DNA of 64,000 bases from CBDDIP01 sp965229005. Lineage in GTDB: Bacteria > Actinomycetota > Acidimicrobiia > Acidimicrobiales > Ilumatobacteraceae. This document shows positions 19,464 to 27,304 of this stretch, in pieces (position 1 is the first letter of the stretch; every line of letters begins with the position of its first letter). Position numbers and translations under genes: made by a program. The notes under the pieces were generated by a model. It ran no database searches and was not told the origin of the DNA. It worked only from the letters and a program-made list of their open reading frames with translations. The stretch lies in the NCBI GenBank assembly GCA_965229005.1, contig CBDDIP010000002.1, positions 744,001 to 808,000 on the forward strand, given 5' to 3'.

Positions 19464-19514
19464 GGCTTTGGCGCGAAACCGACGAGATGTCGTCAGTTCC
19501 GCGCCCATGACCTA
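19461..19514. terminator. Bidirectional hairpin between nuoN and the DUF559 gene
   Basis: The arms GGCGCGAAACCGACGA (19470-19485) and TCGTCAGTTCCGCGCC (19490-19505) pair with two mismatches around a GATG loop. Outer CTAGG/CCTAG bases extend the stem across both stop codons. It lies between convergent genes, so it probably ends transcription from both sides. A related element occurs reversed at 20628-20667. Confidence 0.65.
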
Positions 19515-20459
19515 GGCAGCGACCCCGAGCCAGCCGCGGGAGCGCAGGACGCCGCCGAGGTCGGCGATCGATCCGTCGAGCGAGAAGTCGATGTCGCCCT
19601 CGCTCACGCGGACCGTGAGCCAGCCGTCGATGGCCGCTTTGCGATCGCGGCGCTTGTCGTTGCGGACCTCCTCGCTGCCGTCGTGCCAGAACGGGTGATC
19701 GACCTCGAGCGCGAGTCCGAAGTCGGCCCAGCAGAGGTCGAAGACGACACGGTCGTCGGACGTCAGCTTGGCCGGGTGGTTGACCGCTGGCATCGGCAGG
19801 CCGGCTCGAGCGATCGCATCGAACATCCGCTGCTCCAGGTCCGATCGCGCCGCGCCGCGCCACTGCGGCCGGCGCAGCAGGACCTCGCGAAACGTCGTCG
19901 ACCCCGGCCGGCGGGGGTGGTAGAGCCGGTGCGCGGTCTCCAGTAGATCGTCGAACGAGCACATGCGATCGGCGAGGACCTGCTCGATCACGCTCTCCGT
20001 CCTGCGCACGCCGATCAAGCTGCACGAGTCGAGGACGGTGCGCGGCACAGACGTCAGCCGGATGCCGTCGGTTCGGCGTCGCCCGAGGTCGATCGCGTCG
20101 ATCTGCCGACAGCGGTGCACGACGACGCCCGGCAGCTCCGGACTGACCCCGTGCGGCACCAGCACGTGGATGTTCCGATCGACTCGCATCCGCCGGAGAC
20201 CCGACATCTCACCGGCCGTCGTGAAGGCGATCGAGGCGTTGTCGTTGCGCAAGCAGATTGCCGTCATCGTGGCGAGCCGCGACGCCGGGTGCTGGGCGGA
20301 GCGCCACACGCCGGGGAAGATCGGGATGAAGCTGCCGCGCTGCATCCGAGAGCGAACGGAGGACGCTGGAACGCCGATGCGTTCGATGATCGACTGGGAC
20401 ACGACGCCGTGGTGCGATGCCAACCAGGCATCGAGCGCGGCACTCGGGGAACGGGACAT
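19512..20459 (-). CDS. AbiEi-like winged-helix protein with DUF559 (PD-(D/E)XK-like) C-terminus
   Basis: 315-residue protein common in actinobacteria. The N-terminal ~60 residues (SHHGVVSQSIIERIGVPASS, then an Arg-rich turn and FPGVWRS) resemble the winged helix of AbiEi-type antitoxin regulators. The middle has PRTVLDSC. The C-terminal ~100 residues match the DUF559/Vsr-like nuclease fold: VFDLCWADFGLALEVD with Asp and Glu-x-Asp in the catalytic places, then RNDKRRDRKAAI and the closing strand-helix. Whether it cuts DNA is unknown. No AbiEii toxin partner lies next to it, so a classical toxin-antitoxin role is not supported. A GAGGTGA ribosome site precedes the start. Confidence 0.8.
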   Translation of the reverse strand: MSRSPSAALDAWLASHHGVVSQSIIERIGVPASSVRSRMQRGSFIPIFPGVWRSAQHPASRLATMTAICLRNDNASIAFTTAGEMSGLRRMRVDRNIHVLVPHGVSPELPGVVVHRCRQIDAIDLGRRRTDGIRLTSVPRTVLDSCSLIGVRRTESVIEQVLADRMCSFDDLLETAHRLYHPRRPGSTTFREVLLRRPQWRGAARSDLEQRMFDAIARAGLPMPAVNHPAKLTSDDRVVFDLCWADFGLALEVDHPFWHDGSEEVRNDKRRDRKAAIDGWLTVRVSEGDIDFSLDGSIADLGGVLRSRGWLGVAA

Positions 20460-20559
20460 GACGTCACCTCGCGAGGAGGAGCTCGCAGTGCGAGCAGCAG
20501 CATCTCGGGGGAAGTCACCGCCGAACCTACCGACCCATCACACGACTTCCGCCGATCTC

Positions 20560-20614
20560 GGTGCTCGCTGCGCTCGCCTGCCGCGTTCGCTCGCCAGCTC
20601 GCTCACCCGAGCTC
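20560..20614 (-). repeat. Dispersed intergenic repeat, copy 1 (reverse orientation)
   Basis: Read on the reverse strand this is close to GAGTTCGGGTGAGCGAGC, then a GCGAGCGAAC-CGGCAGGCGAGC core, and ends GCAGCGAGCACC. The other full copies are at 30246-30302 and 55099-55155. It lies in the 242-bp gap before the DUF559 gene, next to a hairpin related to the nuoN terminator. The internal GAGCGAGCG-type words make it purine-strand biased and low in complexity. Confidence 0.7.
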
Positions 20615-20627
20615 GGCTGCTCGAACC

Positions 20628-20667
20628 GGGTGGAGCGGACGACAGCTCGTCGGTTTCGCGCCCAAGG
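20628..20667 (-). repeat. Second copy of the nuoN-type terminator hairpin sequence
   Basis: On the reverse strand GGGCGCGAAACCGACGA, a GCTG loop and TCGTC repeat the left arm and loop area of the inverted repeat at 19470-19505. The right arm is diverged (CGCTCCACCC). It lies downstream of the reverse-strand amidohydrolase genes and directly beside the dispersed repeat copy, so it may act as their terminator. Confidence 0.5.
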
Positions 20668-20701
20668 CACCGGTGGAAGGCGGGCGCAGCGAGCCCGACG
20701 A

Positions 20702-21391
20702 TCAGCAGTTGCGGATGAGGTCGTCGAAGAGGCCCTGCTGTTGGGGATCGACGTCGGCGGAGTCCTCGGGGTGCCACTGCACGCCGACCAGCCAGCGCTG
20801 CGTCGGGTCCTCGACGGCGTGGACGATGCCGTCGGCCGAACGCCCCACGACCTGCAGCCCGTCGCCGATGCGATCGAGCGACTGGTGGTGCACGCAGTGG
20901 CAGCGTTCCGGCGAGTCGGAGCCCATCGCCTTCGCCGTGTTCGACCCTGCGTCGAGCGACGCCTCGTTGAACGTCATCCAGTGCGCCTCGGTGCCGATGT
21001 CCTGCACGAGCGTCCCGCCGGCGACCACGTTGAGCACCTGTAGTCCGCGACAGATTGCGAGCATCGGCACGTCGTGATCGAGCGCGGCGCGCACGACGGC
21101 GAACTCGACCTCGTCGTGCTCGGGCACGATGCCGTAGAGGCCGTCGCCAGTGGGCTCCTGCCCGTAGCGGCGCGGGTCGACGTCGCCACCTCCGTGCAGC
21201 ACCACCGCGTCGACACGAGTCAGCAGCGAGCCGATGTCGTCGACCAGCGACGTGATCGGCGGCAGCATCAACGGCGTGCCGCCGGCGCGAGCGACCGACT
21301 GGAAGTAGCGGCGGCCGGCGGCGAACGGCTCGCCGCGCACGCCCTTCGCCTCGGGCGACAACCGACCGACGATCAGCACCAGCGGGTTCAC
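20702..21391 (-). CDS. Gamma-glutamyl-gamma-aminobutyrate hydrolase family protein (copy 1)
   Basis: Class I glutamine-amidotransferase-like hydrolase of the C26/PuuD family, which cuts gamma-glutamyl amide bonds, for example releasing GABA from its gamma-glutamyl form in putrescine breakdown. The nucleophile elbow is AICRGLQVLNVVAGG and the catalytic His lies in VQWHPEDSA. I start it at the GTG at 21391 (VNPLVLIVG), giving 229 residues, because a longer frame runs through the upstream paralogue with no homology. It lies five bases after that paralogue and has about the same length, so the pair is a tandem duplication in one operon. Confidence 0.88.
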   Translation of the reverse strand: MNPLVLIVGRLSPEAKGVRGEPFAAGRRYFQSVARAGGTPLMLPPITSLVDDIGSLLTRVDAVVLHGGGDVDPRRYGQEPTGDGLYGIVPEHDEVEFAVVRAALDHDVPMLAICRGLQVLNVVAGGTLVQDIGTEAHWMTFNEASLDAGSNTAKAMGSDSPERCHCVHHQSLDRIGDGLQVVGRSADGIVHAVEDPTQRWLVGVQWHPEDSADVDPQQQGLFDDLIRNC

Positions 21392-21396
21392 GGCGA

Positions 21397-22116
21397 TCAG
21401 CCTACGGCTGCCATCACGGCGGCTCGGCGGACGAGCTCGTCGTACACGGCCTGCTGCTGCGGCTTGTGCGGGGCCGTGTCCTCGGGGTGCCACTGCAGCC
21501 CGACCACCCACGTGCTGCCGCGTCGCTCGACGGCTTCGAGCTGCCCGTCCTCGGACCACCCGGTGGCCACCAGCCCGTCGGCGAGCCGATCGATGCCCTG
21601 GTGGTGCACCGAGTGGCAGTGCTCGAGGTGCGTCGTGCCGACGGTCTGGGCGATCAGCGAACCCTCGACGAGGTCGACGGTGTGCTCGCGCATCCAGTGG
21701 TCGTTGTTGCCGATGTCCTGCTGCAGCGAGCCCCCGAGCGCGACGTTCATCACCTGCATGCCACGGCACAGCGCGAGCATCGGCAGGTCGAGGTCGATGG
21801 CCGCGTTGACGATCGCCAGGTCGAGCTCGTCGTGCGCCTCGACGATGCCGTAGAGGGTGTCCTCGTCCGGCTCCTGTCCGTAGCGCCGAGGGTCGACGTC
21901 ACCACCACCGGGCAACAGCACGCCGTCGAAGTGCTTGAGGACCGTGCCGGCGTTCTTCCACAATTCGCGGATCGGCGGCACCAGCACCGGCACGCCGCCG
22001 GCACGGGCGACGGCGCGGCTGTAGGGCTGGCTGCTGGAGAAGGCGTCGCGCTTGCCTTCGTCGGAGAAGGTGAGGACGCGGGCGCACACGGCGATCAACG
22101 GGGGCGGTTCGCTCAT
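21397..22116 (-). CDS. Gamma-glutamyl-gamma-aminobutyrate hydrolase family protein (copy 2)
   Basis: 239-residue paralogue of the downstream gene, with nucleophile elbow ALCRGMQVMNVALGG and catalytic LQWHPEDTA. The two share the blocks GGGDVDPRRYGQEP and HHQ-x-x-DR, which indicates a local duplication. It is transcribed away from the aldehyde dehydrogenase gene with 71 bp between the two starts. The context (aldehyde dehydrogenase, APC permease) fits the gamma-glutamylated putrescine/GABA route, but no PuuA-type ligase is seen in this window, so the substrate remains open. Confidence 0.9.
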   Translation of the reverse strand: MSEPPPLIAVCARVLTFSDEGKRDAFSSSQPYSRAVARAGGVPVLVPPIRELWKNAGTVLKHFDGVLLPGGGDVDPRRYGQEPDEDTLYGIVEAHDELDLAIVNAAIDLDLPMLALCRGMQVMNVALGGSLQQDIGNNDHWMREHTVDLVEGSLIAQTVGTTHLEHCHSVHHQGIDRLADGLVATGWSEDGQLEAVERRGSTWVVGLQWHPEDTAPHKPQQQAVYDELVRRAAVMAAVG

Positions 22117-22175
22117 GCGAGAGCACCGGCTGGATCACCTGCACGTGACGTCATGGCACGATTCTGCCGCGGCAG

Positions 22176-22187
22176 TACCCTCGCCGT
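22176..22187 (+). promoter_or_regulatory. Likely leaderless -10 box of the aldehyde dehydrogenase gene
   Basis: TACCCT at 22176-22181 lies six bases before the GTG start at 22188, the spacing expected if transcription begins at or next to the start codon. There is no Shine-Dalgarno sequence. No clear -35 is seen. Confidence 0.45.
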
Positions 22188-23549
22188 GTGACCGAATCGA
22201 TCATCCTGCGCAACCCGGCAACCGGGGACGTCATCGTCGATCAGCCGCTCGCCGGCGTCGAGGAGGTCGATGCGGCCATCGCCAAGGCGAAGGCCGCAGG
22301 GCCCGGGTGGCGCGCCGTCGCTCCCGCCGATCGGGCACGGCTGATGCGTCGCTTCGCCGACGCGATCGCCACGAACGCCGAGGAGCTCGCCCAGATCGAG
22401 ACGCGCAACATGGGCATGCCGATCGGCTCGGCACGCTGGTGCGCCAACGCGGCGGCCGATGTCATCCACTACTTCGCCGGTGCGATCGACAAGCACACCG
22501 GATCGACGATCCCGGTGGCCGGTGGCGTCGACCTCACGTTCCACGAACCGCTCGGTGTGGTCGGGCTGATCACGCCGTGGAACTTCCCCGTGCTGATGGC
22601 GTCCTGGAAGATCGGGCCCGCGCTCGCCACCGGGAACACGGCGGTGATCAAGCCGGCAGAGATCACGCCGCTCACCACGGTGCGACTCGGTGAGCTGGCG
22701 TTGGAAGCGGGCATCCCCGACGGCGTGCTCAACGTGGTCGTGGGCACCGGCGCCGAGGTCGGCTGGCGGTTCGTCGAGCACCCCGACGTGCGCAAGGTGG
22801 CGTTCACCGGCAGCACCGCGGTCGGCAAGCGGATCATGGCTGGCTGTGCGCAGCAGGTGAAGCGCGTGACGCTGGAGCTCGGTGGCAAGAGCGCCAACAT
22901 CGTGTTCGCCGACGCCGATCTCGAGAAGGCCGCAGCCTCGGCGCCCGGCGCCGTGTTCGACAACACCGGGCAGGACTGCTGCGCGCGCAGCCGCGTGCTC
23001 GTCGAGCGCAGTGCGTACGACCGCTTCGTCGAGCTCTTCGTCGACGCATCGCGCGGCTTCGTCGTCGGCGATCCACTGGCCGACGGCACCGCGCTCGGGC
23101 CCCTCGTCACCGAGCAGCACCTCGGTCGCGTGCGTGGCTTCACCGACGGACTCGAGACCATCTACACCGGCGACGCGCCGAGTGGCCCCGGCTTCTGGCA
23201 CCCGGTGATGATCGCTGCACCGTCCGATCCGAACGCATCGATCTGCCGCGACGAGGTCTTCGGCCCGGTTGCCGTCGTCATCCCGTTCGAGGACGAAGCC
23301 GACGCCATCCGCATCTGCAACGACAGCGACTTCGGCCTCTCCGGCTCGGTGTGGACAGGCGACGGTTCGCGTGCGCTGCGTGTCGTGCGTGCCATGGAGG
23401 CCGGCACGATCAGCGTCAACTCGAACAGCTCGGTGCGCTACTCCACCCCGTTCGGTGGCTTCAAGCAGAGCGGCCTCGGCCGCGAGCACAGCATGGCCGT
23501 CCTCGACGGCTACACCGAACTGAAGAACGTCTTCATCGCCACCGACTGA
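22188..23549 (+). CDS. NAD(P)-dependent aldehyde dehydrogenase
   Basis: 453-residue aldehyde dehydrogenase that oxidises an aldehyde to the acid. The fold markers are PWNFPVLMASWKIGPAL, the catalytic glutamate in VTLELGGKSANIVF and the nucleophile in NTGQDCCARSR (one of two adjacent cysteines), followed by EVFGPVAVVIPF. It is somewhat short, with a trimmed N-terminus compared with the usual 480-500 residues. It is divergent from two PuuD-like hydrolases, which suggests an aminoaldehyde substrate such as gamma-glutamyl-aminobutyraldehyde or aminobutyraldehyde. That substrate is inferred from neighbours, not from sequence. The start is GTG and is probably leaderless. Confidence 0.9.
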   Translation: MTESIILRNPATGDVIVDQPLAGVEEVDAAIAKAKAAGPGWRAVAPADRARLMRRFADAIATNAEELAQIETRNMGMPIGSARWCANAAADVIHYFAGAIDKHTGSTIPVAGGVDLTFHEPLGVVGLITPWNFPVLMASWKIGPALATGNTAVIKPAEITPLTTVRLGELALEAGIPDGVLNVVVGTGAEVGWRFVEHPDVRKVAFTGSTAVGKRIMAGCAQQVKRVTLELGGKSANIVFADADLEKAAASAPGAVFDNTGQDCCARSRVLVERSAYDRFVELFVDASRGFVVGDPLADGTALGPLVTEQHLGRVRGFTDGLETIYTGDAPSGPGFWHPVMIAAPSDPNASICRDEVFGPVAVVIPFEDEADAIRICNDSDFGLSGSVWTGDGSRALRVVRAMEAGTISVNSNSSVRYSTPFGGFKQSGLGREHSMAVLDGYTELKNVFIATD

Positions 23550-23600
23550 CGTAGTTGGATGTCTGAGCGCGGCATTGTGCCGCGCCCAGACATCCAGTTA
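23549..23600. terminator. Long bidirectional terminator hairpin
   Basis: GGATGTCTGAGCGCGGCA (23557-23574) and TGCCGCGCCCAGACATCC (23578-23595) form an 18-bp stem with one mismatch and a TTG loop. Flanking bases CGTA/TACG extend it further. It lies between convergent genes with only 63 bp between their stops, so it probably ends both. Confidence 0.75.
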
Positions 23601-23612
23601 CGACGTGGCGAG

Positions 23613-24839
23613 CTAGCGGTTGGCGACTTCGTGGACGTCGTAGCCGGCGGCTCTCGCGGCGGCGAGGACGGAGGTGGCGTGTCCGCGACCGCGGACCTCG
23701 AGGACGGCTTGCACGCCCGTCTCGCGGACGTGGAGGTCGACGCCTTCGCGGACGTGCTCGACCTCGATCAGGTTGGCGCCCTGCTCGGCGAACGTGGTCA
23801 GCAGTCGAGCCAGACCACCCGGGCGATCGCTGATGCGAGCGAACACGATCAGCCGTCGCCCAGCCGTCGTCTCGTGACGGCGGATGAGACCGGGCACGAT
23901 GCCGAGGTCGACGTTGCCGCCGCTGAGGACGACGCACGTGGTGCCCGTTCGCGCTGGAGCGACGCGCTCGCTGAGCAGCGCGGCGACACCCATCGCGCCC
24001 GCGCCCTCGACGTAGAACTTGGCCCGCTCCATGAGCAGGATCATCGCGTCGGCGACCGCGTCCTCGTCGGCGACGACGATGTCGTCCAGCCAGTGCTCGA
24101 CGAGCGGACGGGTCAGCTCGCCGGGCCGCTTCACGGCGATGCCGTCGGCAAGCGTGACCACTGGACCGCCGGATGCCGGCTGGTTGGCGTACGGCGCGCA
24201 CGACGCGACCTGCACGCCGATCACCTGGATCGACGGGTCGTGCATCTTCACGGCGATCGCCACGCCGGCCGCGAGCCCGCCTCCGCCGAGCGGGAGGATG
24301 ACGCGACGAAGGTCGGGCATGTCGGTGATCAGTTCGAGGCCGAGCGTCGCCTGACCGGCAACGACGGCGAGATCGTCGTACGGGTGGCAGAACGCCATGC
24401 CGGCGTCGAGCGCTCGCTCACGCGCGGCGACGACCGCGTCGTCGAGCGACTCGCCGCCTTCGATGAGCGTCGCCCCGTATGCGCGGCAGGCCGCCATCTT
24501 CGAAATCGAGGCACCGGCCGGCACGAAGATCTCGCACGGCACGCCGGCATGTCGAGAGGCGAACGCCAGCGCCTGCGCGTGGTTGCCGGCGCTCCCGGCG
24601 GTCACGCCGTTCGCGGCTTCGTCGCCCAGCGCGGACAGCTTGCTCATCGCGCCGCGGATCTTGAAGCTGCCGGTGCGCTGCAGGTTCTCCGCCTTCAGCA
24701 CGATCTCGCCGCCGACAAGTTCGCTGATCGCCGCCGACGTGGTGATCGGGGTGTGCTTGACCACGCCACGCCCGGCCTCGTACGCGTCCTCGATGTCGGT
24801 TCGGGTGACGACGGGAACGGCGATCTCGGGACGAGCCAT
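23613..24839 (-). CDS. ilvA: Threonine ammonia-lyase (threonine dehydratase) with ACT domain
   Basis: 408-residue PLP enzyme that deaminates threonine (or serine) to a 2-oxo acid. The PLP lysine lies in TGSFKIRGAMSKL, the phosphate-binding glycine loop is VTAGSAGNHAQAL, and a second loop is LPLGGGGLAAG. The C-terminal ~80 residues form one ACT domain starting near RRLIVFARISDRPGG, typical of the single-ACT class. I start it at the ATG at 24839 (MARPEIAV) because a longer frame would run through the divergent gene. Only 21 bp separate it from that gene, so the promoters must overlap. It could be biosynthetic or catabolic. Confidence 0.9.
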   Translation of the reverse strand: MARPEIAVPVVTRTDIEDAYEAGRGVVKHTPITTSAAISELVGGEIVLKAENLQRTGSFKIRGAMSKLSALGDEAANGVTAGSAGNHAQALAFASRHAGVPCEIFVPAGASISKMAACRAYGATLIEGGESLDDAVVAARERALDAGMAFCHPYDDLAVVAGQATLGLELITDMPDLRRVILPLGGGGLAAGVAIAVKMHDPSIQVIGVQVASCAPYANQPASGGPVVTLADGIAVKRPGELTRPLVEHWLDDIVVADEDAVADAMILLMERAKFYVEGAGAMGVAALLSERVAPARTGTTCVVLSGGNVDLGIVPGLIRRHETTAGRRLIVFARISDRPGGLARLLTTFAEQGANLIEVEHVREGVDLHVRETGVQAVLEVRGRGHATSVLAAARAAGYDVHEVANR

Positions 24840-24860
24840 GCGACGACGTACGGTACTGCT
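24840..24860. promoter_or_regulatory. Overlapping divergent promoters in a 21-bp gap
   Basis: TACGGT at 24849-24854 lies six bases before the forward GTG start. On the reverse strand TACCGT at 24850-24855 lies ten bases before the ATG of threonine ammonia-lyase. The two boxes share the near-palindrome GTACGGTAC, so the two polymerases could not bind at the same time. Both transcripts would be leaderless or nearly so. Confidence 0.5.
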
Positions 24861-25562
24861 GTGCGCGCCATGCTCATCGCCAACCAGGTCGACGCCGACG
24901 CCGGGTTCGTCGGCGACCGCTTCCGCAGCCACGGCTACTCGTTCACCGAGTGCGCCCGCGAGGCCCCGGGGGAGTGGCCCGAGCTCGACGGACATGAGCT
25001 CGTGCTCCTGCTCGGCAGCGAGTGGAGCGTGTACTGGCCGGAGGTCGCCGAGTCGGTGACAGCCGAGGCTGCGGTGATCCGCGACGCGCACGAGCGCGGC
25101 ATCCCGATCTTCGGCATCTGCTTCGGCAACCAATCGATGGCGCACGCGCTCGGCGGCACCGTCGAGCGCGCCCGCGAGCCCGAGATCGGTTGGTACGACG
25201 TCGTCACCGACGAGCCGATGGTGATCGCCGAAGGACCGTGGCTGCAGTGGCACTCCGACGTCGTCACGGTGCCGCCCGGCGCGGTCGAATTGGCCCGCAG
25301 CCCGGTCGGTCCGCAGGCGTGGCGCCTGGGTCGCAGCTTCTGCACGCAGTTCCATCCGGAGGCCACCGAAACCATGCTCGATCGGTGGACGCGCAGCGGT
25401 GGAGCGGAGGAGCTCGAGCGCCGCGGATCGTCGCGCGAGGAGATGATGGCGCTCACCCGACGCAACGTCGAGGAGAGCCGGCCGAACGCCGATCGCATCG
25501 TCGACTGGTTCGTGAATCAGGTTGTCACGGGCCCGGTTTCGCAGATGCTAAACACGCGCTGA
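24861..25562 (+). CDS. Class I (type 1) glutamine amidotransferase family protein
   Basis: 233-residue stand-alone amidotransferase-fold hydrolase. The nucleophile elbow is FGICFGNQSMAHALGG and a late FCTQFHPEAT gives the catalytic His-x-Glu. An additional WLQWHSD resembles GMP-synthase-type glutaminase domains. No synthetase partner domain is present, so its amide substrate is unknown; gamma-glutamyl compounds are possible given the neighbours. Start is GTG at 24861 or the ATG three codons later. The 59-bp space before the permease suggests co-transcription. Confidence 0.85.
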   Translation: MRAMLIANQVDADAGFVGDRFRSHGYSFTECAREAPGEWPELDGHELVLLLGSEWSVYWPEVAESVTAEAAVIRDAHERGIPIFGICFGNQSMAHALGGTVERAREPEIGWYDVVTDEPMVIAEGPWLQWHSDVVTVPPGAVELARSPVGPQAWRLGRSFCTQFHPEATETMLDRWTRSGGAEELERRGSSREEMMALTRRNVEESRPNADRIVDWFVNQVVTGPVSQMLNTR

Positions 25563-25621
25563 GCTCGACCGAGCGGCGCCGCCGCGGCGAGCGAATTGAC
25601 AACTGAAAGTGGGGGGATTCC

Positions 25622-27229
25622 ATGGCCGACACCTTGGATGAAGACACTGAACACCTGCACGAGCTCGGGTACGCCCAAGAGCTGAAGCGCGGGATGGGGA
25701 CGTTCAGCAACTTCGCCATCAGCTTCTCGATCATCTCGATCCTGGCCGGAGGCTTCACCAGCTTCTGGCTCGGAGCGGCATATGGCGGACCGCTCGTCAT
25801 CACCCTGGGGTGGTTGGTCGTCGGTCTGTTCGCACTCCTCGTCGGCATGTCGATGGGAGAGATCTGCTCTGCCTATCCGACGGCCGGTGGCCTGTACTTC
25901 TGGTCCGCGAAGCTGGCACGGAACAACGGCCCGTTGTGGAGCTGGTTCACCGGCTGGTTCAACTTCATCGGGCAGATCGGCGTCATCGCGTCCGTCGACT
26001 ACGCGTTGGCGAACTACGTCGTGCGCCTCATCAACCTCTACAGCGACACGAACGCCGACGGCTCGATCGATCCGATCATCGAGGAGAAGGCGCTGAACTT
26101 CTTCATCGTCTTCCTCGTGATGCTGCTCCTCCACGGGTTGCTCAACACGGTGGGCGTGAAGGTCGTCAAGCTGCTCGGCGACATCAGCGTGTGGTGGCAC
26201 GTCATCGGCGTCGCCGTGATCTTCGGCGTTCTGTTCGTCGGGCCGGATCAGAAGCAGAGCATCGGCTACCTCTTCGAGTACCAGAACAACAGCCCGTGGC
26301 GCGGCGGCATCAGCACCCTCTACGTCTTCTTCCTCGGCTTCCTGCTGGCGCAGTACACGATCACCGGTTTCGATGCATCCGCACACGTGAGCGAGGAGAC
26401 CCGCGGGGCGCGAACGAGCGCTCCGAAGGCGATCGTCCGATCGATCTACGTCTCCGCCATCGCCGCCTTGGTGCTCAACGTCGCCTTCCTCCTCGCGGTC
26501 CCCGATCTCGAGGGCAAGGACCAGCTGGCTGCGCTGACGAACTTCAGCATCCTCGGTCCGGTCAACATCTTCCAGGCGGTGCTCGGCACGTTCGCCGTCA
26601 AGGTGCTCGTGCTGATATCGACCGTTGGACAGTTCTTCTGCGGTCTCGCGTCGGTCACGGCCAACAGCCGGATGATCTACGCGTTCAGTCGAGACGGCGG
26701 ACTGCCTGGCAGCAAGTACTGGCACAAGATCAACCCGAAGACCCGCACGCCAACCAACGCTGTGTGGCTCGGCGTCGGCACGTCCGCCGTCGTCGGAGCC
26801 CTGTCGCTGCTGCAGAAGGACGGGTATTCGGTGGCGTTCTTCGCACTGACCGGCATCTGCGTGGTCGGCCTCTACATCAGCTACGTGATCCCGGTTTTTC
26901 TCCGCCTGCGCAACCCCGACTTCGTGCAAGGCCCGTGGAACCTGAAGGGCTACAGCAAGGTGATCGGGTGGCTGAGCGTGGTGTGGGTGCTGTTCATCTC
27001 CATCCTCTTCGTCTCGCCGTTGTTCCCGGCATGGCAGTGGTGGGACAGCGATTCGGTCAACAGCGCCAACTTCACCGGACCACTGATCCTGCTCTCGTTC
27101 ATCGGGGTCGGCGTGTGGTGGGTCGCCTCGGCGAAGAACTGGTTCAAGGGCCCGAAGGTGATGGGCACACCAGAGGAGCTGCGGGCCATCGAGCAGGAGC
27201 TCGATGCACTGGAGCACGGCACCCTCTGA
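25622..27229 (+). CDS. APC-family amino acid/amine permease
   Basis: 535-residue permease with about 12 hydrophobic helices. The first-helix region has FSNFAISFSIISILAGG and a later segment GFDASAHVSEETRGA, a signature of the GABA/choline-type branch of the APC superfamily. A GGGGGG ribosome site lies seven bases before the ATG. It follows a glutamine amidotransferase gene and faces a DUF2510 gene across a hairpin. The likely role is uptake of GABA, an amino acid or a related amine; the exact substrate cannot be read from sequence. Confidence 0.9.
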   Translation: MADTLDEDTEHLHELGYAQELKRGMGTFSNFAISFSIISILAGGFTSFWLGAAYGGPLVITLGWLVVGLFALLVGMSMGEICSAYPTAGGLYFWSAKLARNNGPLWSWFTGWFNFIGQIGVIASVDYALANYVVRLINLYSDTNADGSIDPIIEEKALNFFIVFLVMLLLHGLLNTVGVKVVKLLGDISVWWHVIGVAVIFGVLFVGPDQKQSIGYLFEYQNNSPWRGGISTLYVFFLGFLLAQYTITGFDASAHVSEETRGARTSAPKAIVRSIYVSAIAALVLNVAFLLAVPDLEGKDQLAALTNFSILGPVNIFQAVLGTFAVKVLVLISTVGQFFCGLASVTANSRMIYAFSRDGGLPGSKYWHKINPKTRTPTNAVWLGVGTSAVVGALSLLQKDGYSVAFFALTGICVVGLYISYVIPVFLRLRNPDFVQGPWNLKGYSKVIGWLSVVWVLFISILFVSPLFPAWQWWDSDSVNSANFTGPLILLSFIGVGVWWVASAKNWFKGPKVMGTPEELRAIEQELDALEHGTL

Positions 27230-27237
27230 GCGGTTTG

Positions 27238-27284
27238 AACTGGGCGGTCTCGGTGCCGGGTTCCGACGATGAGGCCGCCCAGTT
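27238..27284. terminator. Bidirectional terminator after the permease
   Basis: AACTGGGCGGTCTC (27238-27251) pairs with GAGGCCGCCCAGTT (27271-27284) over 14 bp with one G-T pair, around a 19-nt loop. It lies between convergent genes. Confidence 0.65.
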
Positions 27285-27304
27285 GCGCGCTCCGGGAGCG
27301 GTGA

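Noticed and set aside
19512..20459. Type IV toxin-antitoxin pair
   Set aside because: An AbiEi-like N-terminus is present but no AbiEii nucleotidyltransferase gene lies on either side.
20618..22116. Complete puu (gamma-glutamyl-putrescine) pathway
   Set aside because: No PuuA-type glutamate-putrescine ligase or PuuB oxidase is present, so only a partial resemblance can be claimed.
23559..24860. N-terminal extension of the glutamine amidotransferase frame
   Set aside because: The extended frame runs antisense through threonine ammonia-lyase and the terminator hairpin. The domain begins at 24861.
25594..25599. TTGACA as -35 box of the permease gene
   Set aside because: It is 28 bases from the start codon, so a matching -10 would overlap the G-rich ribosome site or coding start.
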